From: Granulosicoccus sp045110475 | Lineage (GTDB): Bacteria; Pseudomonadota; Gammaproteobacteria; Granulosicoccales; Granulosicoccaceae | NCBI GenBank assembly: GCA_045110475.1 | Contig: JBGCGC010000030.1 | Span: 6,972 to 70,971 of the forward strand | DNA: 64,000 nt | Direction: 5' to 3' | Shown here: positions 1 to 8,944 of the stretch, in pieces | How positions within the stretch are numbered: position 1 is the stretch's first letter | Layout: the number at the start of each line of letters is the position of its first letter | Position numbers and translations under genes: made by a program | The notes under the pieces: generated by a model | The model's input: the letters and a program-made list of their open reading frames with translations, nothing else | The model's database searches: none | What the model was told of the DNA's origin: nothing

Positions 1-1080
1 CTGTTCTATGCCGGCAATGCCTTCCAGAATTCCGTATAAAAATAGCGTGTCATTGTCAGCTCTGGGTAACAGGCGTGGTTCAAGCTGACCGTCATTGATT
101 GGAAAACGCTCTCCCGGTCGAGACAAGGGATAGTAATCCAGTGTCGAAGGCACACTCAAATCGATTTTCTGTGACAGTTGTTCGATTGATTGAGGCGTAA
201 AGAATTTTGCCAGAACGTTCCCGCCTGTATTTGACGCACCACCAGCAAGCCAGGTATCACCTATTCGGTGACTGTAGATACCATATTCCGGTGCACAGAC
301 TGGTGAGGCAGACAGAAGTTTGATGGTTAGCGTACTACCCAGCACAGTCACGCCTTCTCCAGAGTTTGCAGCGCCTGTGGCAAGAAACGAAGCACAGCCA
401 TCCGTCGTACCGGTTATGATCAGAGTGCCAGTGTCAAGACCCATGTCAGCCGCCGCATTGGCGTGGACAGGTGCAATCAGTTGTCCGGCTGGTAAAACTC
501 CTGGAAGTCGGGAACGCGGCAGGCCGGTAGCTTCGATCCATTCGGGCCACTCGCGTGCGATTGGATCGTAGCCGGTTTTCAATGCATTGTTTTCGTCGCT
601 GATGCCCGGCATACCCGTCAGCCTCGAAGCAATCCAGTCAGCCTCGTGCATTATTGATGAGCCAGCGTGTTTTTCTGTCAGCGTAATGGCTCTTGCCAGC
701 CCTGATGTTGCACCATGAACAGCAGCGGACTTTGGGGCATGGCCCGAAATTCTGTCTAGAATAGACTGATCGGTACACGCGTCGTTGTAAAGCAGTGCTT
801 CGCCCAGCGGCTCACCGTCATCATTCACTGCGAGCATCGTACCTGAGGTTCCATCGACCGCGATTGATACTATCTGCCTTGCATCAACCTGTTTAACAAG
901 ACCCCGCAGGACTGTCCTGACAGCTTGCCACCAGCTGTGCGGATCACGTCGATTGTCTTTTTCAAGGTCGAAAGAGACGGCGGTGGAGGCGACGGGTTGC
1001 AAGAGTCCATCAACGCACACCCCACGGACACCAGACGTTCCCAGATCGACACCGACAAACAATGGACTTTGGTGGTTCAT
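1..1080 (-). CDS. FGGY-family carbohydrate kinase, D-ribulokinase-like (3' end outside window)
   Basis: The reading frame is open from an ATG at 1080 to the window edge, giving about 360 residues without the C-terminus. The N-terminus shows the FGGY phosphate-binding segment (VGVDLGTSGVRG). Further in are VAVDGTSGTM-like and TDGCASFLATGA motifs and a VLGSTLTIKLLS stretch followed by WLAGGASNTGG. This resembles the short ribulokinase branch known from cyanobacteria and plants (family knowledge), so D-ribulose or a related ketose is a reasonable substrate guess. Its start codon shares one base with the stop of the upstream isomerase gene (TGATG), so the two are translationally coupled and it is the last gene seen of the polyol operon. 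Substrate is inferred; family is clear. Confidence 0.85.
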   Translation of the reverse strand, partial: MNHQSPLFVGVDLGTSGVRGVCVDGLLQPVASTAVSFDLEKDNRRDPHSWWQAVRTVLRGLVKQVDARQIVSIAVDGTSGTMLAVNDDGEPLGEALLYNDACTDQSILDRISGHAPKSAAVHGATSGLARAITLTEKHAGSSIMHEADWIASRLTGMPGISDENNALKTGYDPIAREWPEWIEATGLPRSRLPGVLPAGQLIAPVHANAAADMGLDTGTLIITGTTDGCASFLATGAANSGEGVTVLGSTLTIKLLSASPVCAPEYGIYSHRIGDTWLAGGASNTGGNVLAKFFTPQSIEQLSQKIDLSVPSTLDYYPLSRPGERFPINDGQLEPRLLPRADNDTLFLYGILEGIAGIEQ

Positions 1081-1538
1081 CAGCGATGCTTTTGGTATTT
1101 GGTATCCAGTGCATCGATTGCCTGCACGTTCCCTGCTGATCTGCCTTGAGGATCAAAGCTGCATGACAAGAATGTTGTTGCAATCACTTTGGCAAGCTCG
1201 GCACCAATGACGCGCGAGCCCATGGTGACGATCTGGGCGTTGTTGGATAAAGCGGCTCTGGTAGCAGAGTAGGTATCATGACATAACGCTGCGCGTATAC
1301 CGGGTACCTTGTTAGCCGAAATACAGACACCGATACCTGTGCCGCAAACCAGAATTGCACGGTCGTACGTGCCTTGTAGTACCTCGGATGCCACCCGGTC
1401 GGCAAGGTCGGCATAGAAGTCATCGGGTCCGTTTGCCGCGTGAGATATTTCGGCGACGTCTACTGAGCTTGCCAGATGATCTGCCAATACGCGTGCCAGC
1501 GATTCACCGGCACTATCTCCAGCTATGGCAATTTTCAT
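1080..1538 (-). CDS. RpiB/LacAB-family sugar-phosphate isomerase, EryI/DerI-like
   Basis: The 152-residue product has the usual RpiB length and hallmarks: an N-terminal IAIAGDSAGE segment, a CGTGIGVCISANK loop that contains the catalytic cysteine region, and PGIRAALCHDTYSA. The family interconverts aldose and ketose phosphates, either ribose-5-P/ribulose-5-P or, in erythritol pathways, D-erythrulose-4-P/D-erythrose-4-P. Next to an EryA-like kinase and an EryB-like dehydrogenase the tetrulose-phosphate role is favoured (inference). ATG 1538 is chosen over an in-frame TTG at 1544; a GGGAG ribosome site lies upstream of both, 11 bases from the ATG and 5 from the TTG. The gene sits between the flavoprotein dehydrogenase and the ribulokinase-like gene. 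Confidence 0.88.
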   Translation of the reverse strand: MKIAIAGDSAGESLARVLADHLASSVDVAEISHAANGPDDFYADLADRVASEVLQGTYDRAILVCGTGIGVCISANKVPGIRAALCHDTYSATRAALSNNAQIVTMGSRVIGAELAKVIATTFLSCSFDPQGRSAGNVQAIDALDTKYQKHR

Positions 1539-1608
1539 GATCAACTTTTCTCCCGCTCTGTTGGTGATTTTTTAAGTAAAAAAACATGTGGCTTACCTTG
1601 AGTTTCCG

Positions 1609-3213
1609 TCAGGACGCGTTTCCATAAACTGGCAAGGTCTCGCTTCGTTGATTCAACGATTTATTCAACCAATGCTCTACGTCAGCTATTTGCGCGGGTG
1701 ACATATGCAGCGCGTGTTTGGTGCGACGCTGTAGAATATCTTCACTGGTCAATGCCCATTCGTTCTCAATCAGGTGGCGCAATTCAATTTCAAAACACAT
1801 CGGTGAAAACTCTCTGCCAAGATCTGAAATACCGGTTACACCCTTAAGTAGCTGATCACAGCGTGTACCGTAGTGTCTTGCGTAGTGTAATAGCAGGCCG
1901 TCGGGTAGTGCAGCATGACGCTCAATCAGGCGCTGATAAAAACCGTCAAAATCAGCATTTGGCATATCGCCACCGGGTAAGGGCACACCGGATGTCCATG
2001 GTGAACTCATGTGTGGAAAAAACGGTTGAAGCTTGTCAAGGACATGTTCAGCCAGTTTCCTGAAAGTCGTGATTTTTCCTCCAAACACTGACAGAATAGG
2101 TGCGTGGCTATCAACTGAATCAACGTCAAACAGGTAGTCACGGGTAACAGCACTGGGGTTCTCTGCGTTGTCATCGAACAACGGACGGACACCTGAAAAC
2201 GCATGCAAGACATCATGGCGCGACAATGGACTGCTAAAGTAACGATTGACTGCTGCGATAAGGTAGTCGATTTCACCATCGTCAACAGTGACTTCATCGG
2301 CGTTGCCGTCAAACGGGATATCTGTGGTGCCGATCAACGCTCGACCATTCTCGTAAGGATTAATAAAGATAACCCGCTTGTCTGAATTTTGAATCAGATA
2401 GGCTTGTTCACCCTCCCAGAACTTTCTGACGACAATATGGCTACCTTTGACGAGTCGTACCTGACGTTTTGATTGAACACTGGCAGTGCTTTCCAGAATT
2501 CGGTTAACCCAAGGTCCGGCTGCGTTAACGATGCTACGCGCTTTTATCTGACGCTGCGCTCCGGTACGGGTGTCATGTACATCAAGTTCCCAGATACCAT
2601 CCACGCGTCGTGCGGCATCACAGCGGGTGCGTGTATGAATTTGTGCGCCTCGCTCCGAAGCATCCAGCGCGTTCAGCACTACCAGCCGCGCATCGTCAAC
2701 CCAGCAGTCTGAAAATTCAAAGGCCTTTGTGTAGTGTTCCTTTAACGCAGCTCCCTCGGTGTCCGTTCCAAGATCAAGGACTCGAGTGGCAGGTAGTCGC
2801 CTGCGACCTCCCAGGTGATCGTAGAGAAAAAGGCCGGCTCTGACTAACCATGCTGGACGGTCCTCCTTGCTATGTGGAAGAACGAAGCGCATTGGCCAGA
2901 TAATATGTGGCGCAGACTCAAGCAAGACCTCGCGTTCGATCAAGGCCTCACGTACAAGGCGAAATTCATAGTATTCAAGATACCGAAGCCCTCCATGTAC
3001 AAGCTTTCCGGAGCGCGAACTGGTGCCTTGTGCCAGATCGTCCTTTTCCACAAGAACTACACTCAAGCCTCGTCCGACCGCGTCACGAGCAATGCCCGCA
3101 CCGTTGACACCACCACCGATGACACAGACATCACTTATCCGGTCTTTATCGACGTGCTCTCCAGCAGAGTTTGCTTCAGACATCGATTGCGTTTTGGCAT
3201 GTTTCGTTGACAT
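1609..3213 (-). CDS. FAD-dependent glycerol-3-phosphate dehydrogenase family, EryB-like
   Basis: About 534 residues, the usual length for GlpD/EryB. The N-terminal Rossmann dinucleotide motif (VIGGGVNGAGIARDA) is followed by VEKDDLAQGTSSRSGKLVHG and GGLRYLEYYEF, both diagnostic of this family. A C-terminal DAO-type segment (SVFGGKITTFRKLAEH) is also present. GlpD oxidises sn-glycerol-3-P at the membrane, whereas the paralogue EryB oxidises erythritol-4-phosphate. The neighbouring EryA-like kinase and RpiB-type isomerase favour the EryB role (inference from context). A GTG directly precedes the chosen ATG; a clear ribosome site is not visible. The gene begins 33 bases after the hydroxyacid dehydrogenase. 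Confidence 0.85.
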   Translation of the reverse strand: MSTKHAKTQSMSEANSAGEHVDKDRISDVCVIGGGVNGAGIARDAVGRGLSVVLVEKDDLAQGTSSRSGKLVHGGLRYLEYYEFRLVREALIEREVLLESAPHIIWPMRFVLPHSKEDRPAWLVRAGLFLYDHLGGRRRLPATRVLDLGTDTEGAALKEHYTKAFEFSDCWVDDARLVVLNALDASERGAQIHTRTRCDAARRVDGIWELDVHDTRTGAQRQIKARSIVNAAGPWVNRILESTASVQSKRQVRLVKGSHIVVRKFWEGEQAYLIQNSDKRVIFINPYENGRALIGTTDIPFDGNADEVTVDDGEIDYLIAAVNRYFSSPLSRHDVLHAFSGVRPLFDDNAENPSAVTRDYLFDVDSVDSHAPILSVFGGKITTFRKLAEHVLDKLQPFFPHMSSPWTSGVPLPGGDMPNADFDGFYQRLIERHAALPDGLLLHYARHYGTRCDQLLKGVTGISDLGREFSPMCFEIELRHLIENEWALTSEDILQRRTKHALHMSPAQIADVEHWLNKSLNQRSETLPVYGNAS

Positions 3214-3246
3214 CACATGAATCTGTTAGCACTTGTGGGTTGGCAC

Positions 3247-4290
3247 TTATGAGTTGGCGTTTATAGCTGACAGTCCTTTGAAGTAACGATCCAGTTCCAT
3301 GGCAACTTGTTCAGCGGCATAGGTGACTGTCTTGACTGACGCTCCGGCAATGTGTGGTGTAAGAGTCACGTTAGGCAGGCTTAGTAGCGGGTAGTCCTCA
3401 GGTACGGGTTCAATAGCAAAAGTCTCCAGCATGGCACTGCCGATAACGTCACCTGTCAGTGCATCATGCAGATCATCGTAATTGACGAGCGGGCCACGGG
3501 CGGTATTGACGAACAAGGCGTCTTTCTTCATTTTTGCAAACGTCTGTGCATTCATCATCTGGCGTGTCTCGTCAGTAACACGAGCGTGCATGGTTACCAC
3601 GTCCGCACGATCCAGTAGCTCCTCCACAGCGACAAGCTCAACACCTGCGTTTAAATCATCGGTGGACAACTGAACGTAGGGATCTGCAACCAACACCTTT
3701 GTACCGAAGGCGCGCAACAAACGAACAACACGCGTACCAATGTTTCCATAACCAATAACACCAACGGTCAGTTCGCCAAGCTCACGTCCTGTCTTGTCAT
3801 AGCGGTAGAGATCGCCTTGCCAATCAGCGCTGCGCAGACCCTCATGACCCCGACGGATGTTTCGTGTTTCGGCAAGTATCGCTCCCAGCGTAAACTCAGC
3901 GACGGCGCTTGCATTTCTTCCGGGCGTGTTTACTACAACCACGCCGTGATCATTTGCTGCTGCCATATCAATATTGACAGGCCCACCACGCGAAACGGCA
4001 ACAAACTTAAGCTGCGGAAGTTGTTCAAACATGTTGCGTGATAACGGTGCCAATTGTGTAACAAGGATTTCGGCGTCGTCGATGAAGTCAACGACATCAG
4101 ATGCCTTGCCCATGTATTCCTTGAGATTATCCATACCTGCTTGTGCATAGCCGTGTTCCATGGGTTCGTCGGGCCACGGCTGCTGCAGTTTTCTGATATC
4201 CAGCTGTGGCTGACACAGACTCAGAATTTTCTCTTCAAATACATCCGGCAACATGAAGTTGTCACCGATGATCGCGATTTTACGTCTCAT
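3247..4290 (-). CDS. D-isomer-specific 2-hydroxyacid dehydrogenase (PGDH-like)
   Basis: 347 residues. The NAD-binding domain contains VGVIGYGNIGTRVVRLL and the catalytic elements are visible: Arg in FVNTARGPLV, a Glu-containing LETFAIEPVPEDYPLL segment, and His in TPHIAGAS. The family reduces 2-keto acids or oxidises 2-hydroxyacids with NAD(H). The SRGGPVNIDM segment marks a branch often found beside FGGY kinases. Its exact substrate in this pathway is unknown; a tetronate or phospho-acid is conceivable. The start at 4290 is chosen because it gives an ATGA overlap with the upstream kinase stop and has AAGG seven bases upstream; an in-frame ATG at 4320 would overlap the kinase by 34 bases. Confidence 0.83.
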   Translation of the reverse strand: MRRKIAIIGDNFMLPDVFEEKILSLCQPQLDIRKLQQPWPDEPMEHGYAQAGMDNLKEYMGKASDVVDFIDDAEILVTQLAPLSRNMFEQLPQLKFVAVSRGGPVNIDMAAANDHGVVVVNTPGRNASAVAEFTLGAILAETRNIRRGHEGLRSADWQGDLYRYDKTGRELGELTVGVIGYGNIGTRVVRLLRAFGTKVLVADPYVQLSTDDLNAGVELVAVEELLDRADVVTMHARVTDETRQMMNAQTFAKMKKDALFVNTARGPLVNYDDLHDALTGDVIGSAMLETFAIEPVPEDYPLLSLPNVTLTPHIAGASVKTVTYAAEQVAMELDRYFKGLSAINANS

Positions 4291-5843
4291 AAGTGCCTTA
4301 ACCGGGATTGGGATTTCCATAGGTCTGAAAGGGCTGTGCGGGTGGATACGTAATTGCTGAAAACCACATCCATGTGCTGCTTTTCTGCAACATCGAAGTC
4401 TTCCAACTCACTGAGATGAGGGGTAACCCAGGTTTTTACACAGTCATCCATGTCAGCATAGTGGCCGATGCCGACGGCTGCCATCATGGCGGCTCCGGCA
4501 GCGCCGGCTTCTTCGCGGGCACAGGTGCGCAGTTTAGCCCCTAGTGTATTGGCGAACACCTGGCGCAACGACTGGCTTCTGGCAGCACCGCCCGTGAGAC
4601 GAATCTCCGCAGGTGTACCACCCATGGCGGTATAGCAATCGCGCGCGGCGAGTGCCAACCCATCAACCACAGCGCTCATCATGTCACCAAAACGATGTTG
4701 AGAATTGAGACCCACAAAGCCTGCGCGCGCCGAGACGTCGATGAAAGGGCCACGCTCACCGGCGTCCGAAATATACGGTTGATAGAGTAATTCTCCGCGT
4801 CGTGTCGATTGAGCAACCCATTCATCGACTGATGCGAGTAGATCGCTGCGTGATTTTTTGACGCCGTGCGACTGCAGTAGATCGACAGCGACGTCCAGTA
4901 GCCAGTCGATGTTCAATGTGCAGGACATATTGGACTGAACCTGAGCAAAGGTGTCTGCCATGGGCAGTGCGATTGTAAAACCTGTGCAATGCTCGTTCAG
5001 TGAGACTGCATCGGCTGAATGCACCAGTCGCATATGTATGCCCGTTGAACCAACGATGGTGCAGCCGGTAGAGCTGTGTTTGTCATATAGGCCCGCTCCA
5101 AGCCCGGTACAGATCACATCAAGAAATCCCATCACGACAGGTGTACCTGATAGTAGACCGGTAAGTGCTGCAGCGTTTTCATTCAACGGATGATTCTCTT
5201 CCATGCCATTAAGCATCGGCGGCAACAAGGATTCGCAGTCGTTCAGATCCAGTAGATCTAGCAGTTCACTGGAGTACTGCCGTGTCCGGTAGTCGCCAAA
5301 GGTAAAACAGCCTTCGGAGGTGTCTGTCACGCGCTGACCGGTGAGTTGAAAATACAACCAGTCCTTGCAGTGAAATGCGGTATGTGCCTGTGCAATTCGT
5401 TCCGGTGAATGTGTTTTCATCCAGAGCAGTTGAGATGCCTGCTGACAGGCTGCAAAACCGGTGCCGGTGATTTCGAAACGTCGTCGCTCGTGTTGGCTGG
5501 CACGCCACTTATCCACTAAATCGCCCGCACGGGAGTCCAGCCATAATAATCCGCCCCCGACGGGTTCACCGTGTTTGTCAACAAGCCAGGTGCCATCCCC
5601 TTGTCCGGTGACCGAAATAGCCGCGCAGCGTGATGTCAGCTCTGGCAGTTTATCAACCAGCCCAGCCAGTGTTTCTATGGTTTTTTTCCACGTTAACGGT
5701 AGATCCTGTTCGACACCACCACCGCCGAGCGTTGCATACGTGTTGGGCGTAGAACATTCAGCAAGCTGCTCACCATCGAGGCTGAATGCCACCGATTTTA
5801 TCACTGATGTTCCAGCATCAATTCCGATAATGATGTCTTTCAT
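4287..5843 (-). CDS. eryA: FGGY-family polyol kinase, erythritol kinase-like
   Basis: 518 residues with an intact FGGY fold: N-terminal IIGIDAGTSVIKSVAF, SVTGQGDGTWLVD, a central GFLDVICTGLGAGLY and the C-terminal ATP-binding LTGGAARSQSLRQVFANTLG. Length and these segments agree with rhizobial and Brucella EryA as I remember it, which phosphorylates erythritol to L-erythritol-4-phosphate. Downstream EryB-like and EryI-like genes and an upstream polyol-type transporter support this. It overlaps both neighbours by four bases (ATGA), as expected for a single transcript. Other polyol substrates such as threitol, ribitol or arabitol cannot be excluded from sequence alone. Confidence 0.8.
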   Translation of the reverse strand: MKDIIIGIDAGTSVIKSVAFSLDGEQLAECSTPNTYATLGGGGVEQDLPLTWKKTIETLAGLVDKLPELTSRCAAISVTGQGDGTWLVDKHGEPVGGGLLWLDSRAGDLVDKWRASQHERRRFEITGTGFAACQQASQLLWMKTHSPERIAQAHTAFHCKDWLYFQLTGQRVTDTSEGCFTFGDYRTRQYSSELLDLLDLNDCESLLPPMLNGMEENHPLNENAAALTGLLSGTPVVMGFLDVICTGLGAGLYDKHSSTGCTIVGSTGIHMRLVHSADAVSLNEHCTGFTIALPMADTFAQVQSNMSCTLNIDWLLDVAVDLLQSHGVKKSRSDLLASVDEWVAQSTRRGELLYQPYISDAGERGPFIDVSARAGFVGLNSQHRFGDMMSAVVDGLALAARDCYTAMGGTPAEIRLTGGAARSQSLRQVFANTLGAKLRTCAREEAGAAGAAMMAAVGIGHYADMDDCVKTWVTPHLSELEDFDVAEKQHMDVVFSNYVSTRTALSDLWKSQSRLRHL

Positions 5844-6967
5844 AGCGCAAGTGCCGCTCCATGTGAAATGGCGTTACCCGTGGCGCGATCAAATATGTGA
5901 AGATTGTTGGCATCGATATCGATATTGATCTGATCATCGGGTTTATCGTGGGCTCTATCGTGCTCGACAAGAACGATAGGTTTACCTGCAAGGCTTGCTG
6001 CAATATGAGTCTGATCGCCAAGCCACTGATTGGCGACAACGGTAACACGCATGCCCACATTACTACGGCGAAGCGCATAAGGCCGTATGCCGATAGTCAC
6101 CTCGCGCTTTTGTATCGCAGCCTTGATGACATCTTGTGAAAAGGCGTTGTTCGGGTAGCTCAAACACACAGATTCATCGAGCGTGAAGGTTATGGACTCG
6201 CTGTTTCCACTGACAGCGGCGTCGAAGACGTTCATGGGAGGTTCACCGATAAATGTGCCAGAAAAGAGATTGGCTGGTGTCTCCTTCAGGGCATCAGGTG
6301 TGGCAAATTGCACAAGGTTACCGCCTTCCATGACCGCAATCCGGTCCGAAAGGGCATTGGCTTCAGCTTGATCGTGTGTAACCAGGATGGCTGTAAGTCC
6401 CCGGGATTTGATGAAGTGCTTGATGCGTCCGCGCAGCAGTGCGCGTAGTTGTGGCTCCAGTTGTCCCATGGGTTCATCCAGAAGATGCAGGTCGGCGTCG
6501 CGAACCAGGGCGCGACCCAGTGAGGCGCGCTGTTGTTGGCCACCGGAGATGGAGCTGGGGTACTTGTCGAGAATATCAGCTATCTCCAGCATCTCTGCTA
6601 CCTCGTTCACTCTCGACTTGATCTCGGTAGCTGCGAGCTTCTTTGATTTTAGTGCAAAGGCGATGTTGTCACTGACAGTTAGTGGTGGGTACAACGAATA
6701 GCCTTCAAAAGCCATGGCGACATTGCGTTTTACGGGGGGCAGCTTATTGATAATCTTGCCTGCCAGCGTAATGTTGCCACGTGAGACTTCTTCGAAACCT
6801 GCGATCATTCGCAGGGTGGAGGTTTTGCCACAACCCGAAGATCCCAGCAGTGCGACGATTTCACCCGCATCTACCTGCATTGATAAATGCCGGACTGCGT
6901 GTACTCCCTGATCAATGCGCCCGTAATATTTATCGACGTTGTCAATATTGAGAAGCTCGCCGCTCAT
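5840..6967 (-). CDS. ABC transporter ATP-binding protein, MalK/UgpC type (second of two)
   Basis: 375 residues: Walker A (LLGSSGCGKTSTLR), the ABC signature in degenerate form (SISGGQQQRASLGRAL), Walker B (LHLLDEPMGQL), the switch histidine (LVTHDQAEA) and a C-terminal MalK-like TOBE domain with GIRP. It energises sugar-alcohol uptake together with the neighbouring ATPase and two permeases. Two different ATPases in one operon are typical of the rhizobial GlpSTPQV glycerol-type system (family knowledge) and imply a heterodimeric motor. It overlaps the upstream ATPase gene and the downstream kinase gene by four bases each. Note MGQLEPQLR where most MalK proteins have LSNLDAKLR, a divergent D-loop. 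Confidence 0.92.
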   Translation of the reverse strand: MSGELLNIDNVDKYYGRIDQGVHAVRHLSMQVDAGEIVALLGSSGCGKTSTLRMIAGFEEVSRGNITLAGKIINKLPPVKRNVAMAFEGYSLYPPLTVSDNIAFALKSKKLAATEIKSRVNEVAEMLEIADILDKYPSSISGGQQQRASLGRALVRDADLHLLDEPMGQLEPQLRALLRGRIKHFIKSRGLTAILVTHDQAEANALSDRIAVMEGGNLVQFATPDALKETPANLFSGTFIGEPPMNVFDAAVSGNSESITFTLDESVCLSYPNNAFSQDVIKAAIQKREVTIGIRPYALRRSNVGMRVTVVANQWLGDQTHIAASLAGKPIVLVEHDRAHDKPDDQINIDIDANNLHIFDRATGNAISHGAALAL

Positions 6968-8076
6968 GCTGCAACCTCCTGCTGATCAAGGCTGTTATCA
7001 CCTAGCAATCTGCCAGTGGCTTTGTTGAATATCAGCAACGATTGAGGATCTGCGATGACATGAGCTGTGCCTTCTGAAGGTGCTGCACTGCCTGCTGGAC
7101 GGGACACCAGTACTTCACGACCGCGCTCGGTGAGCGCCAGCGTGACTATTTTTTCGTTCAGTGGCGTTTGCGCTTCTATCGTCAGCCGTATTGCCCCGGG
7201 TGTATTGGCATCCACAAAGCGCAGACTCTCCGGGCGAATGCCAAGGACAACGTTGTTGTCCGTACCACCCAGCTGATGGGTCGCCAGAGGCAAACGCTGG
7301 TCGGATAGCTCGACATAAGCTCCCTGATCATCCTGCTTGCGCTCGACGTCAAACAGATTGATAACGGGATCGCCGAACAGACGTGCAATATCGATAGAGG
7401 CAGGAGTGAGATAGATATCCGCCGGTGCGCCAATCTGTTCGATATGACCCTTGTTGACAACGGCAATCCTGTTGCCCAGAGCCATCGCTTCCTTGTAGTC
7501 CTGAGTGACGTAAACAACGGTGGCTCCTTGTGCCTTCAGCAGTTGAGGTAATTCGAGTCGCATCTCGAAGCGCAGCTTGGCGTCAACATTGCGCAGGGGG
7601 TCATCCAGCAGCAAAACAGGTGGTGAGCCCACCAGTGCTCTTGCCAGTGCCGTGCGTTGTTTCTGGCCATTGGACAACTCGCGCGGGGCATGTTCGAGTA
7701 CATGATCGATCTTCAGAAGTCGGGCAACTTTTTCTACTCCAGCCGCGATGACGGATTTTGAATTTTTTCCTGCGGTCAAAGGACTGGCGATATTGTCAAA
7801 AGCGGACATATGCGGGAACAGGGCAAAGTTCTGAAACGCCATGCCGATGCCACGGTACTCTGCCTCGACATCGCTCATGTCTTTGTCGTCGATATACACC
7901 CGTCCCGCTTCAGGTTCAACCAGACCGGCAATCATGCGCAATAGCACGGTTTTGCCTGCACCTGAAGGCCCAAACAGCACCAGAGTATCGCCGCTGTTCA
8001 CCCTGAAAGACACGTCATTAACAACGATCTCTTTCTTGTAGCGCTTGGTCACGCCCTTGACTTCCAGTGAACTCAT
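6964..8076 (-). CDS. ABC transporter ATP-binding protein, MalK/UgpC type (first of two)
   Basis: 370 residues. Walker A is FGPSGAGKTVLLR, the signature is ELSNGQKQRTALARAL (N in place of the usual first G of LSGGQ), and Walker B is VLLLDDPLRNVD with Asp where the catalytic Glu normally sits. The switch region reads YVTQDYKEA, with Gln for His. These departures from consensus suggest one degenerate nucleotide site, as in other heterodimeric ABC motors (inference). Start 8076 is preferred because GAGG lies upstream and it leaves a 10-base gap from the permease; a longer frame to 8139 would run into the permease gene. A C-terminal TOBE domain with GIRPESLRF is visible. Confidence 0.9.
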   Translation of the reverse strand: MSSLEVKGVTKRYKKEIVVNDVSFRVNSGDTLVLFGPSGAGKTVLLRMIAGLVEPEAGRVYIDDKDMSDVEAEYRGIGMAFQNFALFPHMSAFDNIASPLTAGKNSKSVIAAGVEKVARLLKIDHVLEHAPRELSNGQKQRTALARALVGSPPVLLLDDPLRNVDAKLRFEMRLELPQLLKAQGATVVYVTQDYKEAMALGNRIAVVNKGHIEQIGAPADIYLTPASIDIARLFGDPVINLFDVERKQDDQGAYVELSDQRLPLATHQLGGTDNNVVLGIRPESLRFVDANTPGAIRLTIEAQTPLNEKIVTLALTERGREVLVSRPAGSAAPSEGTAHVIADPQSLLIFNKATGRLLGDNSLDQQEVAA

Positions 8077-8086
8077 GTGGGTAACC

Positions 8087-8944
8087 TCATCCCTTGACCG
8101 CTCCGAGTGACAAACCCTCAACGAGATACTTCTGCGCATATAAGGCCAGAGCCAGCGTGGGAGCTATGGACATGACAATCGCTGCTGCTATCTGGCCGTA
8201 CTGAATACCCGATGCTGTAATAAAGGCGAGCGCTCCGACGGTTACGGGTTGCTTGTCTGCCGATGCCAGGACCAGTGCGAAGATAAAGTTGTTCCAGGCA
8301 AAGATAAACGCCAGCAAGCCTGCCGCTGCAATTCCGGGCCCTGCCAGAGGCAAGGCGATCTTTCGAAACGTTGCAAACCAGGAGTGTCCGGCAATTCGGT
8401 AGGCAAACTCGATATCTGGTGAGATGTCTTCGAAGTAGCCGCGCACAATCCACAGGATCAAGGGCAGACAGATAAGCTGATAGACCCAGATTAACCCGAT
8501 GTAGGTATCAGCCAGACCTATTTGCTGAAAGTACAGCGACAGGGGCAGCAGAACCAGCAAGGGAGGGGCGAAGCGAAAGGAGAGCAAGGTAAAGGCGATG
8601 TCTTCGGAACCGCGGAATTTATGACGTGCAAAGGCATACGCTGCTGGTACTCCCAGTAGCAAGGCTACCGTCACTGACGTAACTGACAGGAAAATTGAAT
8701 TCCACAGGTTGCGTAAAAAATTGATCTCAAGCGATGCGGCAGTTGTTTCCAGTTTGCCGGTTATCAGCGCCTTGTAGTTGGCAAGTGTTGGTGTGAAATC
8801 AATAGATGGGGGTACGCGTAAAATCGTTTCGTTAGTCTGAAACGACATCAGGATGATCCAGACGATGGGAAACATGAAAAACAGCACAATGATCGTCAGA
8901 GCGATTCCACGTAAGACCTTTTCAAGTAGTGACGTATGTTCCAT
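8087..8944 (-). CDS. CUT1-type ABC transporter permease (MalG-like)
   Basis: 285 residues with about six membrane segments and the EAA-loop region (FAYRIAGHSWFATFRKIALPLAGPGI), in which the expected EAA is FAYRIAG, so the loop is present but divergent. The protein is the MalG-type half of the inner-membrane channel of the polyol importer. Its ATG overlaps the stop of the MalF-type permease by one base (TGATG), implying coupled translation and equal dosage. The first ATPase gene follows after 10 bases. Assignment to the ABC permease family is secure; the transported polyol is inferred from the operon. Confidence 0.92.
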   Translation of the reverse strand: MEHTSLLEKVLRGIALTIIVLFFMFPIVWIILMSFQTNETILRVPPSIDFTPTLANYKALITGKLETTAASLEINFLRNLWNSIFLSVTSVTVALLLGVPAAYAFARHKFRGSEDIAFTLLSFRFAPPLLVLLPLSLYFQQIGLADTYIGLIWVYQLICLPLILWIVRGYFEDISPDIEFAYRIAGHSWFATFRKIALPLAGPGIAAAGLLAFIFAWNNFIFALVLASADKQPVTVGALAFITASGIQYGQIAAAIVMSIAPTLALALYAQKYLVEGLSLGAVKG

